NCBI RefSeq assembly: GCF_024498135.1
Contig: NZ_JANHOH010000004.1
Location: forward strand, 62,001-126,000
From: Mucilaginibacter aquariorum
GTDB taxonomy: Bacteria; Bacteroidota; Bacteroidia; Sphingobacteriales; Sphingobacteriaceae
Direction: 5' to 3'
DNA: 64,000 nucleotides
Below are positions 1-8,161 of this stretch, in pieces. Under the pieces are notes generated by a model. The model was not told where the DNA came from. It ran no database searches and worked only from the letters and a program-made list of their open reading frames with translations. Position 1 is the stretch's first letter, and each line of letters begins with the position of its first letter. Both the position numbers and the translations under genes were made by a program.

Positions 1-1143
1 CCCTACCGTGCTACTTTTGATAATAAGTTTTCTACCCTTGCGCCAAACCACATTACCCGCACCAAACCCGAATGGTTCTTTGTTTATGAGGGGATAAAGT
101 TATTCAACCCTGGTTTGCCGGAAGTGCGCGAATACATTGTGCAGGTGATACTGGATGTGGTAAAAAATTATGATGTAGACGGCATTCATATGGATGATTA
201 CTTTTATCCATATCCGGTTAGAGGGCAAGTAATAAATGATGCTGAAACTTTTGCCCAATACGGAGGGGACTTTGATAATATTAAAGATTGGCGACGCGAT
301 AACGTTGATAAACTGGTACACATGCTTGCCGATAGTATCCACAAATATAAGCCGCACATGAAGTTTGGGATTAGTCCGTTTGGGATATGGGCCAATAAAA
401 GCCAACACCCTGATGGTTCTGAAACCAATGGTGGATCGTCATACATCGAAAATTTTGCCGATACCCGCAAATGGATGCAAGAAGGATGGATAGATTATAT
501 AAACCCGCAAATATACTGGCAAATTGGTAACCGGGTTGCCGCATTTGATACCTTGCTTAACTGGTGGAGTAATAACACTTACAACCGGCATTTATACATT
601 GGCCAGGGCCCATACCGCTTTTACGAACAGCGGAGCCCTTCATTTAAAAATCCATCAGAAATACCAAACCAGATACGCCTGATACGGGCTAACCCGCGTG
701 CACAGGGCAGCGTTTATTTCAGGTCGCAATCTTTAATGGCAAATGCTAATCATTTGGCAGATACCCTAAAAAAGGACTTTTACAGATACCCGGCGTTGCC
801 ACCGCCAATGATTTGGCTGGACTCTATCCCGCCTAACGCGCCGCAAAATTTTGTAGCCCGGGCCGAAAACAGGGGTGTGATGTTGAAATGGCAAGCCCCT
901 TTACCCGCAAGTGATAGCGAAGATGTTTATGGGTATGTGATATACCGTTTCCAGGAAAGTGAAAAGTTTGATCTGGGCGATCCTAAGAATATACTGCATA
1001 TACAATACGATACTACTGCCTTTTATATGGATAGCAATGTAAAGCCGGGGCAAACCTATTTTTATGTGGTAACCGCGCTGGATAGATTAAAGAACGAGAG
1101 CGACCGAACGCCAACCATGGCGGCAACATTGCCATTACCGTAG
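1..1143 (+). CDS. GHL10-type glycoside hydrolase with C-terminal fibronectin III domain (5' partial)
   Basis: The reading frame is open from the first base, so the start lies outside the window. About 380 residues are visible. The segment DGIHMDDYFYPYP (about residues 58-70) with its Asp pair, and the following TRKWMQEGWIDYINPQIYW, are typical of the GHL10 family (glycosyl-hydrolase-like 10, PF02638, YngK-like), lipoproteins or secreted enzymes thought to cleave polysaccharide or peptidoglycan-related glycans. From about residue 275 to the end there is a fibronectin type III domain (APQNFVARAENRGVMLKW, then YGYVIYRF and YFYVVTALD). The gene converges with the DUF1835 gene, with only six bases between the stop codons. 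The substrate cannot be read from the sequence. An N-terminal signal or lipobox would be expected but is not in view. Confidence 0.85.
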   Translation, partial: PYRATFDNKFSTLAPNHITRTKPEWFFVYEGIKLFNPGLPEVREYIVQVILDVVKNYDVDGIHMDDYFYPYPVRGQVINDAETFAQYGGDFDNIKDWRRDNVDKLVHMLADSIHKYKPHMKFGISPFGIWANKSQHPDGSETNGGSSYIENFADTRKWMQEGWIDYINPQIYWQIGNRVAAFDTLLNWWSNNTYNRHLYIGQGPYRFYEQRSPSFKNPSEIPNQIRLIRANPRAQGSVYFRSQSLMANANHLADTLKKDFYRYPALPPPMIWLDSIPPNAPQNFVARAENRGVMLKWQAPLPASDSEDVYGYVIYRFQESEKFDLGDPKNILHIQYDTTAFYMDSNVKPGQTYFYVVTALDRLKNESDRTPTMAATLPLP

Positions 1144-1149
1144 CATGTG

Positions 1150-1941
1150 TTATAAATTGATAAGGTTGCGCGTGTTAAGGTGATCAAGGTAAATATCTAA
1201 CTCTGTATCGCCCATGCCATATATTTTTTCATCGGACCAAAAGGCGGTATAGATCTCGGGTCTGCTATGTGCGCCGTTATTATAAATGCCGAGAAGCTTT
1301 TGGTGTATGTAGTTTAAGCCGTCAGTGTCCACCTGCAGGCGCTTTAAATGTGCTTCCATTGCGGGCTTAAGGCGGGTCATATTAGCCCAAAAATGCGTCT
1401 CGTTTAACCATTGCTGGATACGTTCTGCGTTGCAGCGAATGTATAGGTCCCAAGCTTCGGTAGCCAGTTCAAAATCATATTCGCCCAACTGTACCCTAAT
1501 GTTGTCATACAGGTATTCCAGTTGTTCGCCATTCAATTCGCCCATCCCGCGAAAATCACTTACGCCGGGATAATCTGCAGGGCATATTAAATAAATCGCC
1601 GGGCCCGATAGGTTGGTTTTCTGGGAAAACAGCATCATAACACCAAGTAGGTTTACCTGGCAATGCAAGTCAAATTCAAACCATAGGTTAATTTCGTCAT
1701 ACGGCTGACTAAATTTTTCCAATTGCGCCACCATACTATCTTGATAGCGTTCGGGCGTTTCGTTAAAAGTTTTGGTGATCCAGGCAGCGCGTTCCTGCCA
1801 GAAAGCGGCTGATTCTATGTTTTCAGATACCGGGCCTTCAGATAAAACCTCACGCCAAACTATTATATCGCCACCAATGTTTGCTTGCTCAAAGCTGTTT
1901 AAAGTAGCATCGCCATTAAGTACGTGGAGTATCGCGCTCAT
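1150..1941 (-). CDS. DUF1835 domain protein
   Basis: 263-residue soluble protein with no signal peptide or membrane segment. The N-terminus (ILHVLNGDATLNSF, then GGDIIVWREVLSEGP, residues 4-37) is the hallmark of the DUF1835 family, whose function is unknown. The C-terminal part is rich in Trp and acidic residues and ends with ELDIYLDHLNTRNLINL, which looks like a small helical domain. It starts at ATG 1941 and ends next to the convergent glycoside hydrolase gene. It is probably transcribed alone. No catalytic residues can be assigned. Confidence 0.8.
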   Translation of the reverse strand: MSAILHVLNGDATLNSFEQANIGGDIIVWREVLSEGPVSENIESAAFWQERAAWITKTFNETPERYQDSMVAQLEKFSQPYDEINLWFEFDLHCQVNLLGVMMLFSQKTNLSGPAIYLICPADYPGVSDFRGMGELNGEQLEYLYDNIRVQLGEYDFELATEAWDLYIRCNAERIQQWLNETHFWANMTRLKPAMEAHLKRLQVDTDGLNYIHQKLLGIYNNGAHSRPEIYTAFWSDEKIYGMGDTELDIYLDHLNTRNLINL

Positions 1942-2017
1942 ATAATTTGTTTTTGTACAAAACGCTGGTTAGCGGCTAAAGTGTGCCAATTTAAAATTAA
2001 GACGATTCTAAGACAAA

Positions 2018-2236
2018 TTATCTCTTTTTCAGGAAAGCGGTTTTCAGTACAATGCTCATACCGTCAATCTTACAATCAACTTCCTCGTCATCGTCGGTTA
2101 AACGGATCTTTTTTACAAGCGTGCCTTGCTTTAGAGTTACACCGCCGCCTTTTACTTTTAAGCTTTTTATCAGTGTTACGCTATCGCCATCGTTAAGGAT
2201 ATTACCGTTGCTGTCTTTTACGTTTGATTCTGCCAT
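2018..2236 (-). CDS. PhnA-like (YjdM) alkylphosphonate-operon domain protein
   Basis: 72-residue protein matching the C-terminal PhnA domain: [27 protein letters not shown], then [29 protein letters not shown]. Full-length PhnA/YjdM proteins carry an N-terminal zinc ribbon as well. Here only the SH3-like domain is present, which is common in Bacteroidota. Despite the name, a role in phosphonate use is not established for this family. A -7 box (TAGCTTTG on the minus strand) ends five bases before the ATG, so the mRNA may be leaderless. Confidence 0.85.
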   Translation of the reverse strand: MAESNVKDSNGNILNDGDSVTLIKSLKVKGGGVTLKQGTLVKKIRLTDDDEEVDCKIDGMSIVLKTAFLKKR

Positions 2237-2241
2237 AGGCG

Positions 2242-2249
2242 CAAAGCTA
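2242..2249 (-). promoter_or_regulatory. -7 promoter box TAGCTTTG of the PhnA-like gene
   Basis: Matches the Bacteroidota -7 consensus TAnnTTTG on the minus strand. It ends five bases before the ATG at 2236. No clear -33 TTG is seen about 19-21 bases further upstream. Confidence 0.45.
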
Positions 2250-2259
2250 CACAGATAAA

Positions 2260-2856
2260 TTAATTACCGGTGTTTATTTCCTTTATATACTGTTTTAACG
2301 ATATCATGCCCATTGCCTTTCTGCGCGCTTCCACCTCTGTTGGGTTAATGATGGGTAAAGGTGCCCATTTTTTAGTTTTTGGGTTGAGGATACCTTGCGT
2401 GCCGTATAATTGTTTCTGCCCAAGATTGGTTAATACACGGTCTTTCAGGTATGCATAATCCTCGCCTGATGCATTCTTTCGGTCTACTTCCTTTTTCATC
2501 AGTAATAACACCTTTTGCTGAAAAGGGATGTCGTCATCGCAATGCTGTACTATTGCCCAAAACTTACTGCTGCCACTCTCGCCAACTAACGAATAACCAG
2601 GGTATCCATACTTAGTCAGGATGTTTTTGGCCTCGTCCTGGTTAAGTTTATCGGCTATGGCCCAGTTTTTATCAACGGTTGCCCGATCATAATCGGATTT
2701 TTGATTGTTATAAAGTTTAGCAGATTCTATGCGCCATTTTTGATCTTCTTTAAACATAGCACCCAGCTTTTTGTAAAGTGCCGAATCTATTTTTGACTGA
2801 CCGAAAACGATAACCGAGCAGCTGAGTAACAGCAATATTAAGGACGCCTTTTTCAT
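2260..2856 (-). CDS. DUF6624 family secreted protein
   Basis: 198 residues starting at the ATG at 2856. This start gives a clean signal peptide ([20 protein letters not shown]). A longer frame upstream to 2889 would begin with a non-signal stretch and TTG, so it was not chosen. The body ([34 protein letters not shown] region, then [24 protein letters not shown]) resembles the DUF6624 family of unknown function: a His-Cys-Asp-Asp stretch followed by repeated helices. The product is likely exported to the periplasm. It lies just downstream of a strong palindromic repeat and has no obvious operon partner. Confidence 0.75.
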   Translation of the reverse strand: MKKASLILLLLSCSVIVFGQSKIDSALYKKLGAMFKEDQKWRIESAKLYNNQKSDYDRATVDKNWAIADKLNQDEAKNILTKYGYPGYSLVGESGSSKFWAIVQHCDDDIPFQQKVLLLMKKEVDRKNASGEDYAYLKDRVLTNLGQKQLYGTQGILNPKTKKWAPLPIINPTEVEARRKAMGMISLKQYIKEINTGN

Positions 2857-2991
2857 AACTAAATATTTAGGTAAAGATAGGACTTGCATTGATAAATCAA
2901 AAAAATTACTACATCGGCCGTCTCCTGGCGAGTATTACGAGGCCTCTTGGCCGCAGTTTTATTGTGGCTGACCAGCCAAGTCATCAAACCA

Positions 2992-3086
2992 CGTCATTGC
3001 GAGGTACGAAGCAATCTCTTTAGGACAGTTGTACACCTTGCATGAAGGATTTGCTTAAAGAGATTGCTTCGTACCTCGCAATGACG
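2992..3086. repeat. Intergenic inverted repeat with perfect 31-bp arms
   Basis: Arms at 2992-3022 and 3056-3086 are exact reverse complements over 31 bases and enclose a 33-base loop. The arm begins CGTCATTGCGAGGTACGAAG. It lies in the 305-base gap between the DUF6624 and pdhB genes, where nothing else but the pdhB terminator was found. There is no T-run after it, so it is not a simple terminator. Sequences of this type recur between genes in Bacteroidota genomes (from memory), which suggests a non-autonomous dispersed palindrome. Confidence 0.8.
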
Positions 3087-3105
3087 CGCGGGAGAGTACG
3101 AGTTA

Positions 3106-3137
3106 AAACAAAAAAGCCTCCTGATTATCAGGAGGCT
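3106..3137 (-). terminator. Rho-independent terminator of pdhB
   Basis: Ten-base stem AGCCTCCTGA (3115-3124) with TCAGGAGGCT (3128-3137), a three-base loop, and an A-rich run on the plus strand at 3106-3114 that reads as a T-run on the minus strand. It lies 24 bases beyond the pdhB stop. Confidence 0.85.
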
Positions 3138-3161
3138 TTACAGTATCTAAGGTTACTAAAA

Positions 3162-4145
3162 TTACTTAGTAACGTACATTACTTCTTTAACTGCTTTAAT
3201 TACCCTTTCCGGGTTTGGCAGGTACTCTTGTATTAAAGTTGGTGCATATGGCAACGGAACATCGCCACCCATAATACGCAGGATAGGAGCATCCAGGTAA
3301 TCAAACGCGTCTTTTTGTACTTTAAACGCAATTTCGGTAGCTATTGAACCTAAAGGCCAGCTTTCTTCAACAATTACCAAACGGTTTGTTTTTTTAACAG
3401 AGTTGATAACGGTATCATAATCAATAGGGCGAACGGTACGTAAGTCGATAACTTCTGCGTGGATACCTTCTTTTTCAAGTTCGGCAGCAGCAGCGTTAAC
3501 CACTTTCATTATTTTACCAAAACCAACTAAAGTTACATCGCTGCCTTCTTTAGTTACGTTTGCTTTACCTATTTCAATATAGTATGTTTCTTCTGGCACT
3601 TCGCCTTTATCGCCATACATTAATTCAGATTCCATGAAGATAACCGGATCCGGGTCAAGTATAGCTGATTTTAATAAGCCTTTAGCATCATAAGGGTTTG
3701 ATGGAACAATTACCTTTAAGCCCGGGCAGTTTGCATACCAGTTTTCGAAACATTGGCTGTGCTGTGAGCTTAGCATACCCGCGTTACCCGTTGGGCCGCG
3801 GAAAACAATCGGCACAGAAAACTGGCCACCACTCATTGACATGATCTTGGCAGCGCCGTTAATGATCTGGTCAATAGCAACCAACGAAAAATTGAAGGTC
3901 ATGAACTCAATAATAGGTTTTAAACCATTCATGGCCGAACCTATACCGATACCCGCAAAGCCCAATTCAGAGATAGGCGTATCAATTACACGTTTCGCAC
4001 TGAATTCATCAAGCATACCCTGGCTTACTTTATAAGCACCGTTATATTCGGCAACTTCTTCACCCATTAGGTATATGTTTTCATCCTTGCGCATTTCTTC
4101 CTGCATGGCTTCTCTTAGCGCTTCCCTGAATTGTATTTCTCTCAT
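3162..4145 (-). CDS. pdhB: Pyruvate dehydrogenase E1 component, beta subunit
   Basis: 327 residues, the usual length for the thiamine-diphosphate-dependent E1 beta subunit (EC 1.2.4.1), which pairs with E1 alpha to decarboxylate pyruvate and acetylate lipoyl-E2. Recognisable segments include MREIQFREALREAMQEEM, MGEEVAEYNGAYKVSQGML, RVIDTPISELGFAGIGIGSA, VPIVFRGPTGNAG, SQHSQCFENWYANCPGLKV and EESWPLGSIATEIA. The pdhA, E2 and E3 genes are not adjacent, so E1 beta is transcribed alone. It has its own promoter upstream (TTG-N19-TATATTTG) and a strong terminator downstream. The ATG at 4145 matches the conserved N-terminus. Confidence 0.96.
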   Translation of the reverse strand: MREIQFREALREAMQEEMRKDENIYLMGEEVAEYNGAYKVSQGMLDEFSAKRVIDTPISELGFAGIGIGSAMNGLKPIIEFMTFNFSLVAIDQIINGAAKIMSMSGGQFSVPIVFRGPTGNAGMLSSQHSQCFENWYANCPGLKVIVPSNPYDAKGLLKSAILDPDPVIFMESELMYGDKGEVPEETYYIEIGKANVTKEGSDVTLVGFGKIMKVVNAAAAELEKEGIHAEVIDLRTVRPIDYDTVINSVKKTNRLVIVEESWPLGSIATEIAFKVQKDAFDYLDAPILRIMGGDVPLPYAPTLIQEYLPNPERVIKAVKEVMYVTK

Positions 4146-4176
4146 TATGTTATTAAAATGAAGTTTTTTACGACCG

Positions 4177-4206
4177 CAAATATAATCACTAATGTGTAAA
4201 ATGCAA
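4177..4206 (-). promoter_or_regulatory. Promoter of pdhB
   Basis: On the minus strand TTG (4206-4204), 19 bases, then TATATTTG (4184-4177), a full match to the Bacteroidota -33/-7 pattern. It leaves a leader of about 25-30 bases before the ATG at 4145. Confidence 0.7.
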
Positions 4207-4243
4207 TTGGCTGCAGATATAATAAAGTGGTTACAAACAAGCC

Positions 4244-4948
4244 TTACCTTTGGCTGGTATCAGCGAATTGTAAAATCAACTCCGGATCGGGAATGTTTTG
4301 CAGATGTTGCTGTTTTTGAGAGTAACGGCCAACGCCCGGATAATCGCCTTTGGCATCGCCAATATCCAGCATTAATTGAAAATGCAGGTGCGGGGGCCAG
4401 TGTCCGTTCTGGGTTGAGTTGCCTAACGTGGCTATTTGTTGATTTGGGCTGATAGATTGCCCGGCTTCTAAACCCACAAGGCTTTCGCGGCTCAAATGCC
4501 CGTATAAACTGTATAGAATAAGTCCATCTAAATTATGTTGCAGGATAATGGTTGGGCCGTAATCGCCAAAGTTATCATTATCGGCAAAGCTGTGAACGGT
4601 TCCTTGTAGCGGAGCATAAATGGGTATGCCTGCATCTCCCCATATATCCACGCCCAAATGCAGGCGGCGGGGTTCATCTTCGGTATCAAATAAAGCGCTT
4701 CGGGTATAAATAGTACGATGTTCCATATACCCGCCAATGCCATAGCGGCAGTTATTATCAGCCAGTTTTTTATCTATCCAATTGCTGAATGCTTCGGTAT
4801 CGGCAACAAGCTCTGGGGTTAGCTCCGTATTGGCAGCAGTAAGATCGAGCGGATATAGCCTGTCGCTTTTAGCATTAAAGTCCACCACTTTGCCTATAGC
4901 ACCGGGGTGGACTTTAATATAAGCTGCTAATTTTTCGGTAGCAAGCAT
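4244..4948 (-). CDS. M23 family metallopeptidase without signal peptide
   Basis: 234 residues. The M23 (LytM-like) zinc site is intact: HLGVD (His97, Asp101), YGHLS (His151) and HLHF (His187, His189), with GNSTQNGHWPPHLHF in the usual place. The start at ATG 4948 follows the rbfA stop by six bases, so the two are probably co-transcribed. Unlike typical cell-wall M23 enzymes there is no signal peptide, lipobox or LysM. The N-terminal 90 residues form a non-catalytic region (LYPLDLTAANTEL). The sequence (GVDIWGDAG, NDNFGDYGPTIILQH) recalls the M23 domain of cytoplasmic phosphotransferase-M23-aminotransferase fusion proteins, from memory. A non-peptidoglycan role is therefore possible. Confidence 0.85.
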   Translation of the reverse strand: MLATEKLAAYIKVHPGAIGKVVDFNAKSDRLYPLDLTAANTELTPELVADTEAFSNWIDKKLADNNCRYGIGGYMEHRTIYTRSALFDTEDEPRRLHLGVDIWGDAGIPIYAPLQGTVHSFADNDNFGDYGPTIILQHNLDGLILYSLYGHLSRESLVGLEAGQSISPNQQIATLGNSTQNGHWPPHLHFQLMLDIGDAKGDYPGVGRYSQKQQHLQNIPDPELILQFADTSQR

Positions 4949-4954
4949 GTTGTT

Positions 4955-5332
4955 TTAGTTCTCTTCGGTATCGGGCTGGCGTGGCTCGTTACTTATCTTG
5001 TCGAATATTTTGTCCATACGCTCTACGTATTCGCTGGTATCATCAACAAAAAACTCCAGTTGAGGGACGATCCTTACCTGGTCCTTAATGCGTGCGCCAA
5101 GTTTGTAACGTATTTCTGATGCGTGCAGCTTTATAGATTGTAATGCCGTTTGGTTATCGGTATTGTTAAAAAAGCTGAGAAACACACGGGCTATAGCCAG
5201 ATCAGGCGTAACACGCACTTTAGTTATAGTAACCAATGTATGCGGAAGATAGTTCATCCCCTCGCGTTGAAATATTGCAGCCAGGTCCTGCTGTATTACC
5301 CCGGCAAATTTTTGCTGACGTTTAGATTCCAT
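4955..5332 (-). CDS. rbfA: Ribosome-binding factor A
   Basis: 125 residues, usual family length. RbfA is a KH-like protein that binds the 30S subunit and helps mature the 16S rRNA 5' end. Family features seen: ESKRQQKFAGVIQQDLAAIFQRE at the N-terminus, VTITKVRVTPDLAIARVFLSFF (strand-helix core with RVTPDL), then ASEIRYKLGARIKDQVRIVPQLEFFVDDTSEYVERM. The last ten residues are an acidic tail. It lies downstream of the LolC/E-type permease, a neighbourhood common in Bacteroidota, and upstream of the M23 gene. Confidence 0.95.
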   Translation of the reverse strand: MESKRQQKFAGVIQQDLAAIFQREGMNYLPHTLVTITKVRVTPDLAIARVFLSFFNNTDNQTALQSIKLHASEIRYKLGARIKDQVRIVPQLEFFVDDTSEYVERMDKIFDKISNEPRQPDTEEN

Positions 5333-5442
5333 AGTATTTAGTAACGCTGCTTAGGCGAATGAGTTTGAATTATTATTTGCGAAGGTAATGGTTAAAGCTA
5401 ATGAATTGAAAATGCCTTGCAAAATTGTATTTGTAAAAAAAA

Positions 5443-5523
5443 GCCTCACCCCGGCCCTCTCCAAAGGAGAGGGGGATAAAAAAGTTTTAAAGTCTTCTCC
5501 TTTGGAGAGGATTTAGGTGAGGC
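5443..5523. repeat. Nested intergenic palindrome (GCCTCACC / CCCTCTCC-AAA-GGAGAGGG family)
   Basis: Outer arms GCCTCACC (5443-5450) and GGTGAGGC (5516-5523) enclose two smaller hairpins: CCCTCTCC-AAA-GGAGAGGG at 5455-5473 and TTCTCC-TTT-GGAGAGG near 5494-5510. The second is close to the reverse complement of the first. The element ends two bases from the stop of the permease gene. This layout is that of a dispersed REP-like element, and I recall it as widespread in the phylum. It could also end the permease transcript. Confidence 0.75.
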
Positions 5524-5525
5524 CC

Positions 5526-6752
5526 CTACAGGTCCTGCTTTATCTCGTCCAGCCGTTTAACACTTAGGTTGGAGCTTATACCCGATGCAATAATCGCAAT
5601 AACTATTACCGTTATAAACACCAGCCCTATATCGCTTAATTTAAATGCAACCGGGTAAGCATCTAATACCGATATGGCAGAGCCCATTTTTATAAAGCCA
5701 AACTGTTTTTGTACTAAACATACTATCAAACCTAATATCAAACCGCCTACGCAACCTATAATAGATATCATCATCCCTTCAAAAAAGAAGATACCTTGTA
5801 TCAATTTCTTGTTGGCGCCCAGGCTGGTTAAAATGGCAATATCCTTACGCTTATCAATTACCAGCATGGTTAACGAACCAATAATGTTAAAAATTGCGAT
5901 GATGAGCACAAACGTGAGGATCATAAATATTGACCACCGCTCGTAATTGATAGTTTTATAAAGCTCGGTGTTTTGTTCCTTGCGGTTTTTAACGGTATAG
6001 TACTTGCCAATTTTTCCCTCTATAGTTTCTTGTATCTGGTTAAGGTCTGTGCCTTTTTTATAATTTATTTCTATTGATGATACCTGGTTAGGCTCATCGA
6101 GCAGGTCGCGGGTAAACTCTATTGGGGTGATAATTAGGTCATCAAAATCTTGTTGTATACCAAATACCCCCGATGGTTGTATCGATCTGAAAACAAAATC
6201 GTTCATGGGGTTGGTTGAGTTGCCTGCTGAACGCTTTGGCGAAAATATTTGCAGTGAAACAAACTGATTTTTTAAACTCACGCCCAGATTGCCCTGTACC
6301 GTAGAGCCAATTACAGCAAAATTGCGCCCCTCATCTTTCAAGGTAAACGATCCAAACTGGATGGTGCTGTCTAATTTACGGCCTTTTAAAAAATCGGCGC
6401 TAACACCCTTAACGGTGCCAATAAATTGCCTGTCGGCGTATTTTATCAAAGCTTTTTCCTGCAACACCTGGGTGTACGATACCACTCTAACATCACGGCC
6501 CAAGCCATTGAAATATGGGGTGTTAGGGTCGAACGTTTTACCTAAACGCGGCTCAATTTTAAGTTCGGGTGTAAAGTTGCTATATAACGACAGGATAACC
6601 TGCTCCAGGCCATTAAATACCGAAAGGATAATAATTAACGCCGCGCTGCCAACCAGCACGCCCAATATGGATATGCCCGATATGATGTTGATGGCGTGGG
6701 TCTGTTTTTTTGAGAACAGGTACCTTTTAGCTATAAAAATGGAGGTATTCAA
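5526..6752 (-). CDS. ABC transporter permease, LolC/LolE (FtsX) type
   Basis: 408 residues with the layout of lipoprotein-releasing permeases: an N-terminal membrane helix (about 20-50, INIISGISILGVLVGSAALIIILSVF-type), a large periplasmic domain (about 55-270), and three C-terminal helices (about 275-300, 325-350, 375-400). The Bacteroidota signature MNTSIFIAKRYLFSKK is complete. It begins at a TTG codon (6752), since there is no ATG in frame near it. The enzyme would extract lipoproteins from the inner membrane together with a LolD-like ATPase, which is not encoded nearby. It starts within 22 bases of the stop of the metallo-hydrolase gene upstream. Confidence 0.9.
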   Translation of the reverse strand: MNTSIFIAKRYLFSKKQTHAINIISGISILGVLVGSAALIIILSVFNGLEQVILSLYSNFTPELKIEPRLGKTFDPNTPYFNGLGRDVRVVSYTQVLQEKALIKYADRQFIGTVKGVSADFLKGRKLDSTIQFGSFTLKDEGRNFAVIGSTVQGNLGVSLKNQFVSLQIFSPKRSAGNSTNPMNDFVFRSIQPSGVFGIQQDFDDLIITPIEFTRDLLDEPNQVSSIEINYKKGTDLNQIQETIEGKIGKYYTVKNRKEQNTELYKTINYERWSIFMILTFVLIIAIFNIIGSLTMLVIDKRKDIAILTSLGANKKLIQGIFFFEGMMISIIGCVGGLILGLIVCLVQKQFGFIKMGSAISVLDAYPVAFKLSDIGLVFITVIVIAIIASGISSNLSVKRLDEIKQDL

Positions 6753-6773
6753 ATGTTATATGTTAGCCTGTAA

Positions 6774-7409
6774 TTATAAATATGGATTAGTTTGTTTCTC
6801 GTATCCAATGGTTGTTTCGGGCCCGTGGCCGGGATAAACGGTACAATCATCAGGCAGCACGAACAGTTTTTCCTCAATGTTTTTAATAAGCAGGCTGTAA
6901 TTACCACCTGGTAAATCGGTACGGCCAATGCTGTTCCTGAATAATACATCACCACCTATCAGGATGTTTGCCGCTTTATCATAAAAACACAAATGCGCTG
7001 GCGAATGGCCGGGCGCAAAAATCAGTTCTAACTCTGTATTGCCAAATTTGATGGTGCCTGTTTCGGGTAAAAACTCATCAGGCATTGGCGAAAGCTCATA
7101 CCTGATGCCCATTGCGGGGGCATAAGCAACAACGGCTGCCAGGGTGTCCGATTCGCCTATATGGAATTTAGGTTTTAAGTTATACTGATCAAAAACGAAT
7201 TTATTGCCCAACACATGATCTATATGGCAATGGGTGTTTAGCAGCAAAACCGGTTTTAAGTTATTCTCTTTTATAAAATTGGTTACCGCGTTTTGCTCAG
7301 GTGCGGTGTACATACCCGGGTCAATTATCGCGCATTCGCCGGTTTCATCAAATAATAGGTAGGTATTCTCCTGGTAGGGGTTATTTACAAAGGATTGAAC
7401 ATTAGCCAT
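6774..7409 (-). CDS. MBL-fold metallo-hydrolase (glyoxalase II-like)
   Basis: 211 residues from the ATG at 7409. The metallo-beta-lactamase-fold metal ligands are all present: His60-x-His62-x-Asp64-His65 (THCHIDH), His135 (PGHSP), Asp154 (GGDVLF) and His195 (YPGHGPET). The short length and the GHGPET ending place it with the GloB-like hydrolases of thioester substrates. It lacks the C-terminal domain of true glyoxalase II, so the substrate is open. The upstream promoter is excellent (TTG-N20-TACTTTTG), and its -7 box ends four bases before the ATG, implying a leaderless mRNA. Upstream frames to 7451 have no ATG start and would cover this promoter. Confidence 0.9.
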   Translation of the reverse strand: MANVQSFVNNPYQENTYLLFDETGECAIIDPGMYTAPEQNAVTNFIKENNLKPVLLLNTHCHIDHVLGNKFVFDQYNLKPKFHIGESDTLAAVVAYAPAMGIRYELSPMPDEFLPETGTIKFGNTELELIFAPGHSPAHLCFYDKAANILIGGDVLFRNSIGRTDLPGGNYSLLIKNIEEKLFVLPDDCTVYPGHGPETTIGYEKQTNPYL

Positions 7410-7413
7410 GGTG

Positions 7414-7444
7414 CAAAAGTAGCTTATTAGCAGGGTATAGCCAA
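7414..7444 (-). promoter_or_regulatory. Promoter of the MBL-fold hydrolase gene
   Basis: Minus strand TTG (7444-7442), 20 bases, TACTTTTG (7421-7414). Only four bases separate the -7 box from the ATG at 7409. Confidence 0.7.
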
Positions 7445-7455
7445 TAAACAATTAT

Positions 7456-7553
7456 GTCATTTCGAAACGATAGTGAGAAATCTTTTACAATAGGCTGGTA
7501 GGCTATATGCAAAGTGGATAAGATTTCTCCTCGCTACGCTCGTTCGAAATGAC
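7456..7553. repeat. 98-bp intergenic inverted repeat (GTCATTTCGAA family)
   Basis: Outer arms GTCATTTCGAA (7456-7466) and TTCGAAATGAC (7543-7553) are exact complements. A second pair, GAGAAATCTT (7475-7484) and AAGATTTCTC (7520-7529), lies inside. It fills the gap between the MBL hydrolase and gldD. It resembles dispersed palindromes found across Bacteroidota, from memory. Confidence 0.75.
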
Positions 7554-7561
7554 AGGGTGGG

Positions 7562-8161
7562 TTACTTCCACTTAAACGTTTTTATCATCACATCCACATC
7601 CTTCTTAATAAAATTAAGCACCGGCTGGATGGAATCAAGGCGTGGTTCGGAGTTAAAGTACAGCGCGCCGCGCAGGTAATGGCGGGTGCTATCCGTTAAA
7701 AAGAATTGTGCCGATGATGCGGCATTGCCGTCAATGGTATAATAAATGCCGTAAACCTTACGATCAGGATATTGAATTATACCTTCATCTATCGAGGTTG
7801 CTTTTACCGTATGCTTAAAGCTCAGCTTATGCGCGTCCTCTACCAATTCGTTAAATTCTTTTTTAGATTTAACCGGTTCGTAGCTTAAATGCAGGGTGGC
7901 ATTAAACTGCGGGAACTGTATATTTTGCCAGCAAGGTTTTGCATTGGCAGATCTGTCCGGCTCTATTTTGCCATACTTTGGATATTCAAACGTAAACGGG
8001 CAGCCCTCGTTATATTGCTGATACTCTTTGGCCGGGAAAACAATGCGATAATACCCCCTTGGTTTAGGCGAAAAATCGGCATTGCCCCCGCAAGCGGCAG
8101 TAAACAATACAACTATTATCAGTGCAAAATATCTCACGGGTGTTTTTCTTTTGAGCTCCAT
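7562..8161 (-). CDS. gldD: Gliding motility lipoprotein GldD
   Basis: 199 residues. The lipoprotein signal ends FTAAC with the lipidated Cys24. Family features: KPRGYYRIVFPAKEYQ (about 31-47), CPFTFEYPKYGKIEPD, CWQNIQFPQFNATLHLSYEPV and HKLSFKHTVKA. GldD is one of the proteins needed for gliding and type IX secretion in Flavobacterium. In Sphingobacteriaceae, which often do not glide, it is kept and may serve type IX secretion. Its start overlaps the end of aroE by 28 bases, so the two are co-transcribed and probably translationally coupled. Confidence 0.93.
   Translation of the reverse strand: MELKRKTPVRYFALIIVVLFTAACGGNADFSPKPRGYYRIVFPAKEYQQYNEGCPFTFEYPKYGKIEPDRSANAKPCWQNIQFPQFNATLHLSYEPVKSKKEFNELVEDAHKLSFKHTVKATSIDEGIIQYPDRKVYGIYYTIDGNAASSAQFFLTDSTRHYLRGALYFNSEPRLDSIQPVLNFIKKDVDVMIKTFKWK

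Noticed and set aside
100..408. 102-codon minus-strand frame opposite the GHL10 gene
   Set aside because: Antisense to a well-supported enzyme gene; no family resemblance.
6289..6837. 182-codon plus-strand frame opposite the LolC/E permease
   Set aside because: It is the antisense shadow of a clear permease gene, with a Pro/Thr/Ser-rich, unnatural composition.
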